64,000 nt of DNA from Phytophthora colocasiae (Eukaryota > Oomycota > Peronosporomycetes > Peronosporales > Peronosporaceae), in contig JAGKQI010000101.1 in the NCBI GenBank assembly GCA_018806915.1, positions 868,001-932,000 of the forward strand. Direction: 5' to 3'. Every line of letters begins with the position of its first letter. Position 1 is the stretch's first letter. Shown here piece after piece: positions 22,914 to 33,075 of this stretch. Made by a program: the position numbers and the translations under genes. The notes below the pieces were generated by a model. That model had not been told where the DNA came from. It saw only the letters and a program-made list of their open reading frames with translations, and did not search any database.

Positions 22914-23692
22914 CTGTAAATGAACATCGGGAAGGAATTTCGAATGAGACTTCAGGAAGACAACAGGTTCCAGAAGGCGATGGTTTTCTGGATTCCGATG
23001 GTGACGAGTGGTTTGATGCGATCTCCATGGATGAGAGTGTGCCAACGGACGAGATTCCAGACGGTTTGCCTGACGCAGAAGAGGATTCTGGAACGGATCC
23101 ATCAGGAAGACAATTTAATCTGGAAGTTGTGAAGAAGGCCATCCTGAAGCTGAAAACGAAGTTTGTCAGGTGTCTGCATCTGAATGCGGAAGAGCTCGCC
23201 TTGGAACCAGCTGTGTATGTGCATGAAGGGAGTGATATGTTGTCACACTTGAAGGATCAACTCGTCATGCTTCCGGAAGTACACGAGCTAAGCCCGAAGT
23301 GTGATATCGAGAAGGCAGATGTGGGAGAACCCGGAAAGACTACTCCAGAAGAAGAGCGAAAGCTTCGAGGAATCCTGAAACGGCATCGCAGTATCTTTCT
23401 GGGCGACGGAAATGCAGCTCCAGCCCCCGCCAGAGGTGTGATTTGTGATCTGGATGTTGGAACGGCTAAACCTGTCGCGCAACGCCCACGTTCTATCGCT
23501 CCTCACTTAGCGGTCAAAGTGTACGAACTTCTGAAGAAGCTTTTGGAAACTGGATTGATCGAGCACTCGGAATCTCCATGGGCATCCCCGATTGTTATTG
23601 TCCTGAAGAAGAACGGTGTTGACATCCGGATGTGTATTGACTATCGAGTGGTAAACGGATTTATTGTGTTATCCAACTATCCGCTTCCCTGA
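22646..23692 (+). pseudogene. Pol linker and N-terminal reverse transcriptase
   Basis: An acidic linker leads into the reverse transcriptase fingers: LLETGLIEHSESPWASPIVIVLKKNG, MCIDYRVVNGF, then SNYPLP. The frame stops at 23690-23692; the expected PLPLIDDL continuation is recovered only by two small frame changes between 23690 and 23720. This breaks the enzyme just before the palm. Confidence 0.82.
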
Positions 23693-23723
23693 TTGACGAT
23701 CTCTGATTGGCTTCGAAAGCGCA

Positions 23724-26700
23724 ATGTGGTTCATGAGTTTGGATATGGCCAGTGGATTCTGGGCTATCAGGATGTCTGAACGTGCCAAGCTGATCTCCGC
23801 TTTCGTGTGCCCCTTTGGACACTTTCAGTGGATCCGGATGCCATTCGGTTTGAAGAACGCCCCTTTGGTATATCAGGCAGTAATCAATAACTGCTTGTGG
23901 GGGTTTGTGCGCCTATCCCCGGAAGAGGAAGCAGAAGTGGATCAGGAAGTCTTGGATTTTCTGAAGTTGACTCCATCTAAGAATCTGGATTCCGGAAGTT
24001 TGGAATCCGGAAGTTCCCCTTCAGGAACCCAAGTGCCAATTCTCTCAGATACAATGACCGTGTTCCAGAGGAATATCCCAGCTCCTTCACAGATGAACCC
24101 GGTACTGGGACGCAGTTCGTATATCGACGATATCGCTCACGGCGCGCCGACTTGGGATCAGTTATGTGAAGATCTGGATGCACTACTATTCAGGCTGCGT
24201 TATTGGAACATCTCGGTGAGCCTCCCGAAGAGTGAATTTGGAAAGCTAACCATCCCGTACCTGTCCCACGAAATCAGTGCTGAAGGAATCCGAGCTACCC
24301 CGAAGATTGCAAAAGGTGTTTTGGATCTTCCGTTTCCGGAGACCCTGAAAGGGGTGCAGTCGTTCCTCGGAAGCTTGAACTACTATCACAAATTCATTGA
24401 AGACTTCCCGGTTATTGCCGCTGTTCTCTATGAACTTTCGGATGAACAGATCAGGGCGGGAAGGAATTTGGATCAGGCGAAGGAGGCATTTGGAATCCTG
24501 AAGCACAAGATCGTCTCGACCCCATTGCTTCGGCATCCTGATAGAAATCGACCATTCGTGATCATTCCGCATGCCAATGCATGGGCCGCATGTGCTGTCC
24601 TCGGTCAGGAATACGACGGTGTGATCCACCCTGTCCGGTATACTGGCCGCGTCCTGAATGATTCCGAAATCCGTTATCATATTGCGGAAAAGGAGGTCAT
24701 TGCGATCCTGAGAGTACTTCAGGTCTTCCGAACGCTGATCGAGCAGTCCGAACTGATTGTGTACACCCGATACTCCGTCCTGAAGTGGGTCATCACCTCG
24801 AAGTCTGCTGATGGTAGGTGTGTTCCTTGGGGACTTGCACTTTCACATTGGAATCTGGATATCCGGAAGGTTCAAAGGGACGAAGACGGGTTGGCTGCGA
24901 TAATGGGTGCTGGGATAACCCCACGAGAGCATCTGGATAAAATTTCGGAATCCCTGATCCCTTCGAAAGGACGCATCCGGAAGCCGCCAGTAGTGAGCAT
25001 CGAGATGTTGGAAGCGAACTACGAAGGTGTTATCCTGAGTTTCGATGGTGCTGCCAAGACTTCCACCCGGAAAGGAAGTTGCGGGTGTGTTCTCTGGAAG
25101 CTACCTGGATGGAAGGTTCTGGAAGCCCGAGGTTTCATTCTGGATGACGTCACCGTGAATGACGCTGAGTACCATGGACTTCTGAAGGGCATGAATATGG
25201 CATCTGGAAGAGGCATTCAGGATTTGGTGGTTGTGGGAGATTCCAGAATTGTGATTCAGCAAGTACAAGGACTGATCAACTGTAACCAACCACATCTTCA
25301 GAAACACCTTGCGGAAGCGGAAGTTCTGAAATCCAGATTTCAGAAGGTCAGATTTGTGCATCTCAAACGAGAGTACAATCAGGCTGCCGACTACCTGACG
25401 ACCAAGACATTGGTTCAAGGAGAATCCTGGGAGGTTTCCGACGAAAGTGACCTGAGGCATTTGGAACTTGTTTCTAAAATCCAAGAGAAGTTGGTGAAAT
25501 CAGAACTGTCGGAGGCCCATCCTTCAGATATCCAGATTCAGGAATCCGGAATCCCGGATGACAACGACCTTCCCGGACCAGATTCGGAACCGTTACCAGA
25601 GTCTGCGCGAGTGATGGCTGTCATTGCGGAAGCTGGGGATCCAGAAGGAAACGATCCGGATACCCCTCCGATGGGACCATTGGAACTTCAAGCCGAGCGT
25701 TGGAGACGGATCAAGGTCCATCAGGATGCCGACGAATACCTGTCTGAACTGAAGGCGTTCCTGAAAGGGGATTTCCAGAGGTTTTCGCATAAACGTCTCC
25801 GGAAGATTGCAAAGGTGGCTGATTTGTTCACTTTGGATTCCAGAAACATTCTCTTCAGGATGTCCACAGTCACCCAGAAGCGACCTCGAGATTTTCTGGG
25901 AGAACTTCGATTGGTGGTTCCGGAATCCTTACGTTCTGATATGCTTCACTATGCCCACGAAGATTTCCAAGGTGGACACCAGGGCATCCGGAGGACTCAT
26001 GAGAAATTGCTTTCAGAATACTATTGGCCTGGGATGTATGCAGATGTGGAACGTCATGTGAAGGAGTGTGTGGATTGTGCATCCGGAAAGGGACGGCCTC
26101 CGAATCCAGGTCCGTCACCTGGAAACATCGAGCCATCATGTCCTTTCGAAGTTGTCTCGATGGATTTCGTGACGCACCTTCCAAAATCCGCACGCGGAAA
26201 CACTTTCCTACTCCTGTTTCAGGATATGTTTTCCGGATACGTGATGTGCAAGCCCATGTCTTCGACGACTGCCCAAGATGTTGCAGAAGTGTATGAACAA
26301 GTGGTATTCCAGAGGTTTGGATCAAGTTCCCTGATCCGACACGATCAGGATCCCCGATTCATGAGTGCCGTCTTCGAGTGCTTCCGGAATCTACTTGGGA
26401 GTCTCCAAAGAGCAACATTGGGATACCGTCCGCAGGCAAATGGCCAGCAGGAACGTTCCGTTCAGACGGTAGTTCGAAGCATCCGGGCGTATATTATGGA
26501 AGCTGATCAAAGTGATTGGGATGACCATGTGGAAAGGCTGATGTTCGCTCTGAATACCTCTTTCGATGCAACGCGCCTGGAAACCCCCTTCTATTTAATT
26601 CATGGTTGGGACGCCCAGAGTACAATTTCAGCAATGCTGGGCCCAAAGCCACATAGTATTCCTGAAAGGTCAGCGTACGAATGGAGACGAAAAATGCAGA

Positions 26701-26732
26701 GGGACTACAGCTACGCTGTGGCTTTTGCATAA
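23724..26732 (+). pseudogene. Pol: reverse transcriptase palm, two RNase H domains, integrase
   Basis: The palm includes MPFGLKNAPLVYQAVI and the active-site YIDD at about 24120. A first gypsy-type RNase H follows (24540-24830), but PHANAW replaces the usual TDAS motif and TRY replaces TDH, so catalytic Asp residues are lost. A second, cellular-type RNase H lies at about 25020-25430 with the full set: FDGA, NDAEYHGL, VGDSRIV and NQAADYL. Integrase then shows the HHCC module (HYAHEDFQGGHQGI ... CVDCASGKG) and the catalytic D (VVSMDFV), D (RHDQDPRF) and E (NGQQERSV). A TAA at 26730-26732 ends the frame, but it continues in phase to the chromodomain. Confidence 0.9.
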
Positions 26733-27380
26733 GGACTTCAGAAGAAAGCCAAGCGTCACCGTTCCGAAATCCAAACGCAAAAGTGGAAAGAGCTTTCGGA
26801 AAGGCTGAAATCCGGATTTTCGGAAGGCGATTCCGTGTGGTTATATATTCCGAAAGTCCAGACTGGGCTAAGTAGGAAACTGGCCCACATGTGGCATGGA
26901 CCATTCCGGATTGCTGAAGTGCATCAGGACTTCCGAGTGAAACTCAAGGTCGAGGGCACGGGATATCGTGTCAACCCTTGGGTGCATATCAGCCGCTTGA
27001 AACCCCGAGCACTCTTCCCGAAACGTCCTACCACGGAGATCCAAGTGGACGAGGACGATGACTTTGACGCTGCCCTTCTTCCGGAAGACAGTTGGAATGC
27101 GGATGCCGAAGAGAACGAGTACGAAGTCGAAAAGATTTTGGATCTTCGATGGTCCAAACGTACTCGGACGTCGAAAAGGAATCGGGAATACCTGGTCAAA
27201 TGGAAAGGCTATCCGGATCCGGAATGGCTTCCAGTGTCACAGTTAAGCTGCGGTGCCCTTCTTTACGAATTTAATCAAGGGGCAAGGGCGCGAGCGAGGT
27301 TCCAGGCTATGCACGCCGGGGACGACCATCCCAAGTCTAGACTTCCGGATGCTATCATCCGGGAAGTTTTGAGAAGGTGA
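26733..27380 (+). pseudogene. Integrase C-terminus and chromodomain of the large gypsy element
   Basis: In the same frame as the integrase after its TAA: GDSVWLYIPKVQTGLSRKLA and MWHGPFRIAEV (GPF/Y-type module), then a chromodomain NEYEVEKILDLRW ... REYLVKWKGYPDPEWLPVSQL at about 27115-27260. This is the chromovirus layout. The frame ends at 27380, 224 bp before the convergent antisense gene. Confidence 0.87.
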
Positions 27381-27604
27381 TTCCTGAACTGTGACTACCG
27401 ATTGAACTTTGATTTGATTACGATTGGAAACTGATTTCGGATTATGATGGAACTTTGGAATCCTGGGTTTCAGAAGGATGGATATGAAGGAGATGAACAA
27501 AAGCTGACTTTCGGAGAAGTGAGGTGTATTACGAGTGATTAGTGACGAATTACGTATGGAAAACATGGAGAATTGGAAGACTCACTCGATCTGAACTACA
27601 CCTC

Positions 27605-29872
27605 CTAGTTTCCGTAGTTCCAAAGGGCATCGATCCGGATGCGCTGATCCGCAGGAATCAGGGTGCTTTGGACTTCCGGTGGAAGATGAGCAATGCGATC
27701 CTGATCCGAAGTGGAGAAACTCCACTGAACACGTGCAGGCTCCATGGCATCCAGAATCCCAAGCGGTTCCTTGAGCGAGTATGGTTCCGAAGTCCCAGGC
27801 TTGAAGTGTTCTGGATCCATCAGGATCCAGTGACAGAGTTTCGCAGGGTACTTCCAGACGCACGTCTCATTCCAGATGGATTTTGGAAGCTTGGAAGAGA
27901 TCTTCTGGAGCAACGGGATCGCCTTCTTCCTAAGGGACGAGTGGCGCTTCGATCGCTCGGAGTAGATCCGCACGAGCTTCGGATGCACAGCTTCGGAAGT
28001 GTCGAACGTGAGCCAATGAGTTTCTTCCCAGAAGGCCTGGAGATGACCGCTCACGAAAGAAAGCCAGGTGTCAAGAGCCTCCAAGTCGTTCGCATCCAGA
28101 TCGCTGCGCTTATGGAAGAGTAGATCCCGAGGCCGACAACTGTATGCGTGTTCCCAAGGACGTTCATCCAGAAGCGGAGGAAGCTCGGACGCCCGGATCA
28201 CGAAGCGCTCTTTCAGAAGGTCGAAATCAAACCTGTTAGGAGCGGAATCCGGAAACCCGAGAGTCTGAGTGGTCGCTGTGGACGTCGGATCTCCCTTCTT
28301 CATACGAACTCCGTAGTGGAGCCAAGATGCCACTCCCTCGGTCGGATTCTCGATGGTCTGCTTGTCGAGTCTTGTCAGGTTCCCAAAGTCTTTGGCAGCT
28401 AGATAGGAGGTTGACCGGTCATGTGCACGATAGCCCCTGGATGCTGACTTGGGAGAGCGGTTGGAACGACGACGCTTGGATTTCGGAGACTGAACGTCAG
28501 GATCACGGCGAGAACTTGAGTGGCCCTGATCATCATCTGGATGCACCACCTCTGTCTCATCTGGAATGAAGTCTTCATCCACTGTCTTGTCATCCACCGT
28601 TTCCGTAACCAAGGCTTCCGGATCCGGATCTTCGACGTCGTCTTCTCCATCCACAAGAGGTCCCCAGTACTCTGGCTCGATACCTTCATCCTGAAGTCCA
28701 TCGAAAACACCTTCAGCCATCTGGAAGTACCGACACGGGACGTACTTGGTCCACGGAATGTCATCCAACTTGTTCCAGAACATCATCCGAGTGAGCATCT
28801 CCACGAGAGGTTTCAACTGGAAAGCCACGTGAACTGCACGGTCTTCACGAATCCATTCCAGAGCCCCGGTATACTTGACTCCAGACATCATGAGTTTCTG
28901 AAGATCCAGACGCAAGTCACTCCAGACAACCGGGTAGTCCGTCAAGGACTCTCGAGCTTGCTTCTCCGTCCAGACTAGAGGATATTTGTCACTCCGACAG
29001 TCGTCATCCGAATGTTTAATCCACTCAGAAGGACGAGCCTGAATCACGTCGGGAGCCCTTGGGACCTTCTTCGAAGACTTGAATCCGGAACTGGAACGCT
29101 TGCGCTTGGAAGAAGACTTGGAACTTGGATTTCCGGATGCAGGTGCGCCAGAAGAACCACGACTCAGATCCAGATACGACGACGAATCGCTCTCCTTGGC
29201 ATCACCGTCATCACTTCCGTGAGAGGGATGCAGTTCGACGAAAGGGGCCGAAGTGTGTCCTGGGTCATCCGTGGCGATGACACTGATGACTGTACGCCAT
29301 TCCGAAGGAACAGTTGTGCCGTTCTGAAAGTGCTTCAGGAGTTCCAGAAGCCGTTGCCAGTTCACAGTGACAGTCGACTGTCCTTCGCCGGCGCTAAGGA
29401 AGTTCATGACGTCGACAGCATTAAAGGCCAGTTTCTGGATGCGGTGTTCCAGAAGGCGATTCTGCGTCTGGGCATCATCCAAACGCTTCGTGAGATCTTC
29501 GACCTGCTTCCGGAGACCCCTCTTGTCGCGATCATGCTCCTCCATCAGGTGCTTGATGTCGTCACGGGCGTTCTGGAGAGCCTCTTCTTTCTCAGAAACA
29601 GCTTCCGCGTGTCGAAGATCCAGATGACTTGTTACCAACTGGTAGTCCCGACGAAGCTCGGCGAGCTCATCGTGAACCCTGCCGACATTGACGAGATCCG
29701 GATCCTGATCTTCGAGCAGTGACTGCGTCCGGACGCACTTCTGGATGACTTTCCGAAGAGCAGAGACGGTTCCAAAGACGCGCTGCGCGAGATTCTCAGG
29801 TCGTACTCCGAAACAAGGCTGGCGATCTCCTCTTGACGGCGACGCTATCCAGAAGTGCGTGAAGCTGGTCAT
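27605..29872 (-). CDS. Antisense gene of the large gypsy element, main part (unknown function)
   Basis: A 755-codon open frame lies opposite the element's sense strand, between pol and the 3' LTR. An N-terminal coiled coil (about residues 70-155: LAELRRDYQLVTSHLDLRHAE, LRKQVEDLTKRLDDAQTQNRLL) is followed by a basic patch (SKRKRSSSGFKSSKK, near 255), a globular-looking block rich in Trp (WSDLRLDLQKLMMSG ... LEWIREDRAVHVAF), an acidic stretch, a second basic patch (KSKRRRSNRSPKSASRG) and a Trp-rich C-terminal block (WLSFVSGHLQAFWEETHWLTF). I know no family for it. The start shown is not the true one: the same protein seems to continue upstream in another frame at 29796-30842. No splice sites were evident. 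Confidence 0.65.
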   Translation of the reverse strand: MTSFTHFWIASPSRGDRQPCFGVRPENLAQRVFGTVSALRKVIQKCVRTQSLLEDQDPDLVNVGRVHDELAELRRDYQLVTSHLDLRHAEAVSEKEEALQNARDDIKHLMEEHDRDKRGLRKQVEDLTKRLDDAQTQNRLLEHRIQKLAFNAVDVMNFLSAGEGQSTVTVNWQRLLELLKHFQNGTTVPSEWRTVISVIATDDPGHTSAPFVELHPSHGSDDGDAKESDSSSYLDLSRGSSGAPASGNPSSKSSSKRKRSSSGFKSSKKVPRAPDVIQARPSEWIKHSDDDCRSDKYPLVWTEKQARESLTDYPVVWSDLRLDLQKLMMSGVKYTGALEWIREDRAVHVAFQLKPLVEMLTRMMFWNKLDDIPWTKYVPCRYFQMAEGVFDGLQDEGIEPEYWGPLVDGEDDVEDPDPEALVTETVDDKTVDEDFIPDETEVVHPDDDQGHSSSRRDPDVQSPKSKRRRSNRSPKSASRGYRAHDRSTSYLAAKDFGNLTRLDKQTIENPTEGVASWLHYGVRMKKGDPTSTATTQTLGFPDSAPNRFDFDLLKERFVIRASELPPLLDERPWEHAYSCRPRDLLFHKRSDLDANDLEALDTWLSFVSGHLQAFWEETHWLTFDTSEAVHPKLVRIYSERSKRHSSLRKKAIPLLQKISSKLPKSIWNETCVWKYPAKLCHWILMDPEHFKPGTSEPYSLKEPLGILDAMEPARVQWSFSTSDQDRIAHLPPEVQSTLIPADQRIRIDALWNYGN

Positions 29873-30842
29873 CCGGAAGCGAAGCTGGCCGAGGTGTCAG
29901 GATGAATTCCCGAAGGTCCAGATGACCGGCGCAGAAGTCGTGTAGCACTGCCATTTCCCTGGTGGACAGCTTCTCAGAATGCATCAGGACTTCCAAACCG
30001 CCATAGCCGTTCCGAAGAAAACTGTTGCCATCACGATGCACTGTTGAAGCTGGAGCGCCGACCACTTGCAAGTTGTCGTCGCGCTCGTGGGATGGAGGGG
30101 TCTTGAAGTAGATGGGACGCGAAGATTCACTTCCGAACGCGGTGCCCTCGGACAGCCCGAACTCCTTCGCACTCTTGTGCGTGACGAACTTCGGGTAGAC
30201 TCGATTGAGTGGCTCATCATCGTCCTCAGGGACGCCTCCGCGTCCACCTGCGGGCGGGCAAGTCTCCGTGCCCTCAGCACCATGTCTCCCCTCATCAACA
30301 ACGCTATCTGGACCCCCTGTCACTGCCGTGTCGTCCTGGTGCGACTCAGCGCCACCAGTGTCGCCCTCAACCGAGGTGTTGCCTGGTGGAGGCGCCGTGA
30401 ACGTCGAAGGAGCGTCTGCTGACATGATGTGATCGTGCGGAATCGCTTGGGTGATCTGGAGCCTTGAAATTGCGAAATGTGTGTGGACCGACTGAATGAT
30501 TCTTGCCGTTTGGACGTGCGCTGGGACCGGGGCGCTTGGGACCGGACGCAGAAGAGAAGCCACGTCAGCCAATTGATGGATGGAATGTGATCCAGTGTAG
30601 TGATTTGGACTTCCTGAACCCGGATAGGGTGAACCCGGATACGTGAGACCCGGGTGGGTAGAACCTGGATACAGTGTGGGAAGCCTGAAACCGGACCGTT
30701 CGACATTTGCGTGATGGGCATTTGGATGTATGGAATCTGGAAACGCAACTCGACGACAAGTGCCGTTGTAAATTGCGGGATTGTGATCTGGATGTTTGCG
30801 GTGATCCGGTGATCTGGACGACTTGCCCACGCTTCGTCTCAT
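29796..30842 (-). CDS. Antisense gene of the large gypsy element, N-terminal part
   Basis: A 348-codon frame overlaps the start of 27605-29872. The more likely start is the ATG at 30425 (MSADAPSTFTAPPPG), after which the product is acidic and then has a folded-looking block (VYPKFVTHKSAKEFGLSEG ... LSTREMAVLHDFCAGHLDLREFIL). Around 29820 it ends in DDQLHALLDSVAVKRR while the sister frame carries on (GVRPENLAQRVFG), so one frameshift or a recoding site joins them into roughly 1,000 residues. The 3' LTR lies just upstream, so antisense transcription could start in or near it. Confidence 0.6.
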   Translation of the reverse strand: MRRSVGKSSRSPDHRKHPDHNPAIYNGTCRRVAFPDSIHPNAHHANVERSGFRLPTLYPGSTHPGLTYPGSPYPGSGSPNHYTGSHSIHQLADVASLLRPVPSAPVPAHVQTARIIQSVHTHFAISRLQITQAIPHDHIMSADAPSTFTAPPPGNTSVEGDTGGAESHQDDTAVTGGPDSVVDEGRHGAEGTETCPPAGGRGGVPEDDDEPLNRVYPKFVTHKSAKEFGLSEGTAFGSESSRPIYFKTPPSHERDDNLQVVGAPASTVHRDGNSFLRNGYGGLEVLMHSEKLSTREMAVLHDFCAGHLDLREFILTPRPASLPDDQLHALLDSVAVKRRSPALFRSTT

Positions 30843-30888
30843 AAGGACCAGTCAAGCTCGGAGGTAAATTCCTCAATGACAGCTCCTG

Positions 30889-30902
30889 ACGAGAGGGACG
30901 GT
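30889..30902 (+). other. Polypurine tract before the 3' LTR
   Basis: A purine-rich stretch (GACGAGAGGGACGG) ends next to the 3' LTR, where plus-strand DNA synthesis is primed in LTR elements. Confidence 0.5.
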
Positions 30903-32487
30903 TGTGAAGATGTGGATTCAAATTTTCTATCTGGACACCGCCTCCCAGAGCCACCCAATATGTCGAGAGGTGATTGGCTGAGGCATCGAGTACCTGGGAC
31001 TGAGCTGTGGAACACATTTTCACCTTATTGCTTTAGGACTTCCGGAATCCGGACTTCCAGAATCCGGATGCCCGACCACGATCGGAGTCCACTATTCAGG
31101 AATCAAGTCCACCATGTGGTGCCCAAGTGAATTCCTGGTGCGTACTTCCGGAATCCAGATCCAGATTTCGGGAATCTGGATGCCATTCCAGTCAGGGCTA
31201 AGGGCTCAAGAATCCAGTCGCCCATACACAGACCAAGTGCATTCCGGATACATGCTTCCAGTGCTGAACTGAGGACTTCCGGATTCCAAGGATCGGGAAT
31301 CCAGATGACCAAAGGCGTCCGGACCCTGCCTGATTTGTACCCAGTATGGACATTGAGGTTCGGAGTATACTCAAGCCAAGTCAAGACCGACCGACCAAGA
31401 CGACCGACCAGGATGTGTTCGGCACCAGCCGGAATTCTTCGGGGTTCCGCGCCAGAGACACGCGCCTCCTGATGAATGTGCGCTTCCTATAGTGAAAACA
31501 AGATGTTAGCAGAATCTTTAGCAGAAGACTTGTATATAAATAACAGAGAGTTCAATTTGCCACCAAGGGCGCAAGTGGTCTTCTGGAAGGTTTTCCTGGA
31601 AGATACTGCAAAGCACTGCGGACCAGCCTCTTGTCGAGCCAGCGTACGGCCGCGTCGACTGCGTACATCGCCGCGGGACTCTCCACCAAAGGTTCGAGAC
31701 CAAGTTGGGTAAGTGATCCGGCGGCGCATCCGGAAGGGATCTTCCTATTTCATATTCCAGTTGGAATCCGGATTCCGGATTCACATTTCATATTATAACT
31801 GCGTTTTGGGAGGTTGTTAGTAGTTGGCCCCTTGGAACTGTATTGAATTAACTACTGTGTGATTGGACGTTTGCATCTGGATTCCTAGTCTAGATTGCAT
31901 TTGGATTTTGGATATTTGGATATACAGGCATCTGGATATCCTGATCTTGGATATTGTCTTCCGGAAACCAAGTGGTTATCCGGAAGTGGTGCGCTTGTTA
32001 GGGTCCCGGAACTGAGTCAGTGTTCCGGAAGTAGACCCCGTCGACTGGCATTGGGAGTGCCCACCGCTCGAGGGCCACAAAGAATAAGAGCGGCTGCGTG
32101 TTTTGCATATTAACTCTCTGTATTGTATTGGTTAACTGTTGGAAGAGGACTCTGCTAATAGTCTTTTGCCTTCCAGAAAACCAACTGCATTTGGAAGTAC
32201 TTTTGGTACTTTGGATCTTTGGATCTGATCACACCTGAAAGTAACTCACCTGGTGATACCCTTCGGATACTCGAAGACAAACGACACCAAGGAGGATAAC
32301 CACAAGGTCACACGCCAACTCCGCCTTCCGGATACCCATTTGGATCCCGGAAGGTAGAGACTGACCCCAGTTCTCAAGTGTCATCTGGAAGTTTCCTTCC
32401 AGAATCGGACTGGCCACCAGCTATACGTTCTGGGCGACCGGGTTTTTCTTTCAGAAAGTCCGGAAAGTGTTCACCCACCTCGTCACA
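30903..32487 (+). repeat. 3' LTR of the 16.8-kb gypsy element
   Basis: It is 1,585 bp. Relative to the 5' LTR it lacks 19 bp near 31635 and one base near 31950, and I found three substitutions. It ends CACA and is followed by the GAGA target copy. Confidence 0.93.
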
Positions 32488-32819
32488 GAGATGCTCACGG
32501 CTGATAGCTTCAGTGATGCATTGGCCATTGTGGACGAGTGGGTCGGTGCCGGACGGAAGGAGGATTTCTTCCAGTTTGTTTCTGAGAAGTGCCCATCCGT
32601 TGCAGGTGCAAATCCTTCAGATACTTGCCTTTTTTTGCTTTACAGCAGGCGTAGTAATGGTTGGTGACTCTCAAGGAGTTGAAGATGCAGATATTCAAGA
32701 ATTCATTGCACACTCAGCTGATCCCCACCAGGACGTTTCTCGTGGGGTTCTCTGGCGTGTATTTCGGGCTTTTGTTGCCAAGGTGCGCTCACGAGGGTCG
32801 GTCTCTGCGATCTTACGGT
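32488..32819 (+). pseudogene. Chromodomain gene, 3' part, after the gypsy insertion
   Basis: GAGATG at 32488 repeats the last codons before the element, and the frame carries on (MLTADSFSDALAIVDEWVGAG ... FFQFVSEKCPSV). Read straight on it stops at the TGA ending near 32668. Removing a candidate 40-nt intron (32606-32645, GTGCAA ... TTTACAG) joins it to VMVGDSQGVEDADIQEFIAHSAD ... LWRVFRAFVAKVRSRG, which ends at 32819. So the broken gene had about 250 codons with the chromodomain in its middle. The intron is inferred from splice signals and frame continuity. Confidence 0.6.
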
Positions 32820-33075
32820 GAATGGATCAATCGATTAACGTTTGTTCGAAGGGTTGCCACTGAGGCATAGATTTATATAATACATTTTCTTATTTTATAC
32901 CTCATCTTCACACATTATTAATTATTGTATGTTCTACTAGGAACCTCAGTGAGGGTAAAACCTATTGGATGCAGTGAGTAAACCTACGATAAGGGAAAAC
33001 CTCACGCTATCCTGTGACTCATTGGTAATGTGAAGTGGTATATATATGTACGGGATAATTCTTATGTATTTAGTT
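32820..33075. other. AT-rich stretch between the chromodomain gene and copia
   Basis: It contains an inverted pair (CACTGAGG near 32858 and CCTCAGTG near 32944). It may be the 3' UTR or 3' LTR of the copia element, but it does not match the LTR at 42667-42919, so the copia 3' end stays undefined. Confidence 0.35.

Larger units (their letters stand above)
15660..32487 (+). mobile_element. 16.8-kb Ty3/gypsy retrotransposon with two RNase H domains and an antisense gene
   Basis: LTRs of 1,605 and 1,585 bp begin TGTGAAG, end CACA, and are flanked by GAGA on both sides (15656-15659 and 32488-32491). A primer binding site lies 2 bp after the 5' LTR. Plus-strand gag-pol runs from about 17380 to 27380 and ends with an integrase and chromodomain; a minus-strand gene fills 27605-30842. 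Aligning the LTRs by eye I found three substitutions, a 19-bp indel and a 1-bp indel, so insertion is recent. Plant Tat/Ogre elements also pair a degenerate RNase H with a second one; similar oomycete elements have been described (recalled as Chronos, not verified). Gag-pol is interrupted by at least three stops and several frameshifts. Confidence 0.95.

Noticed and set aside
32860..33060. Copia 3' LTR matching 42667-42919
   Set aside because: I compared the two stretches and found no shared start, end or internal block, so I did not call an LTR pair.
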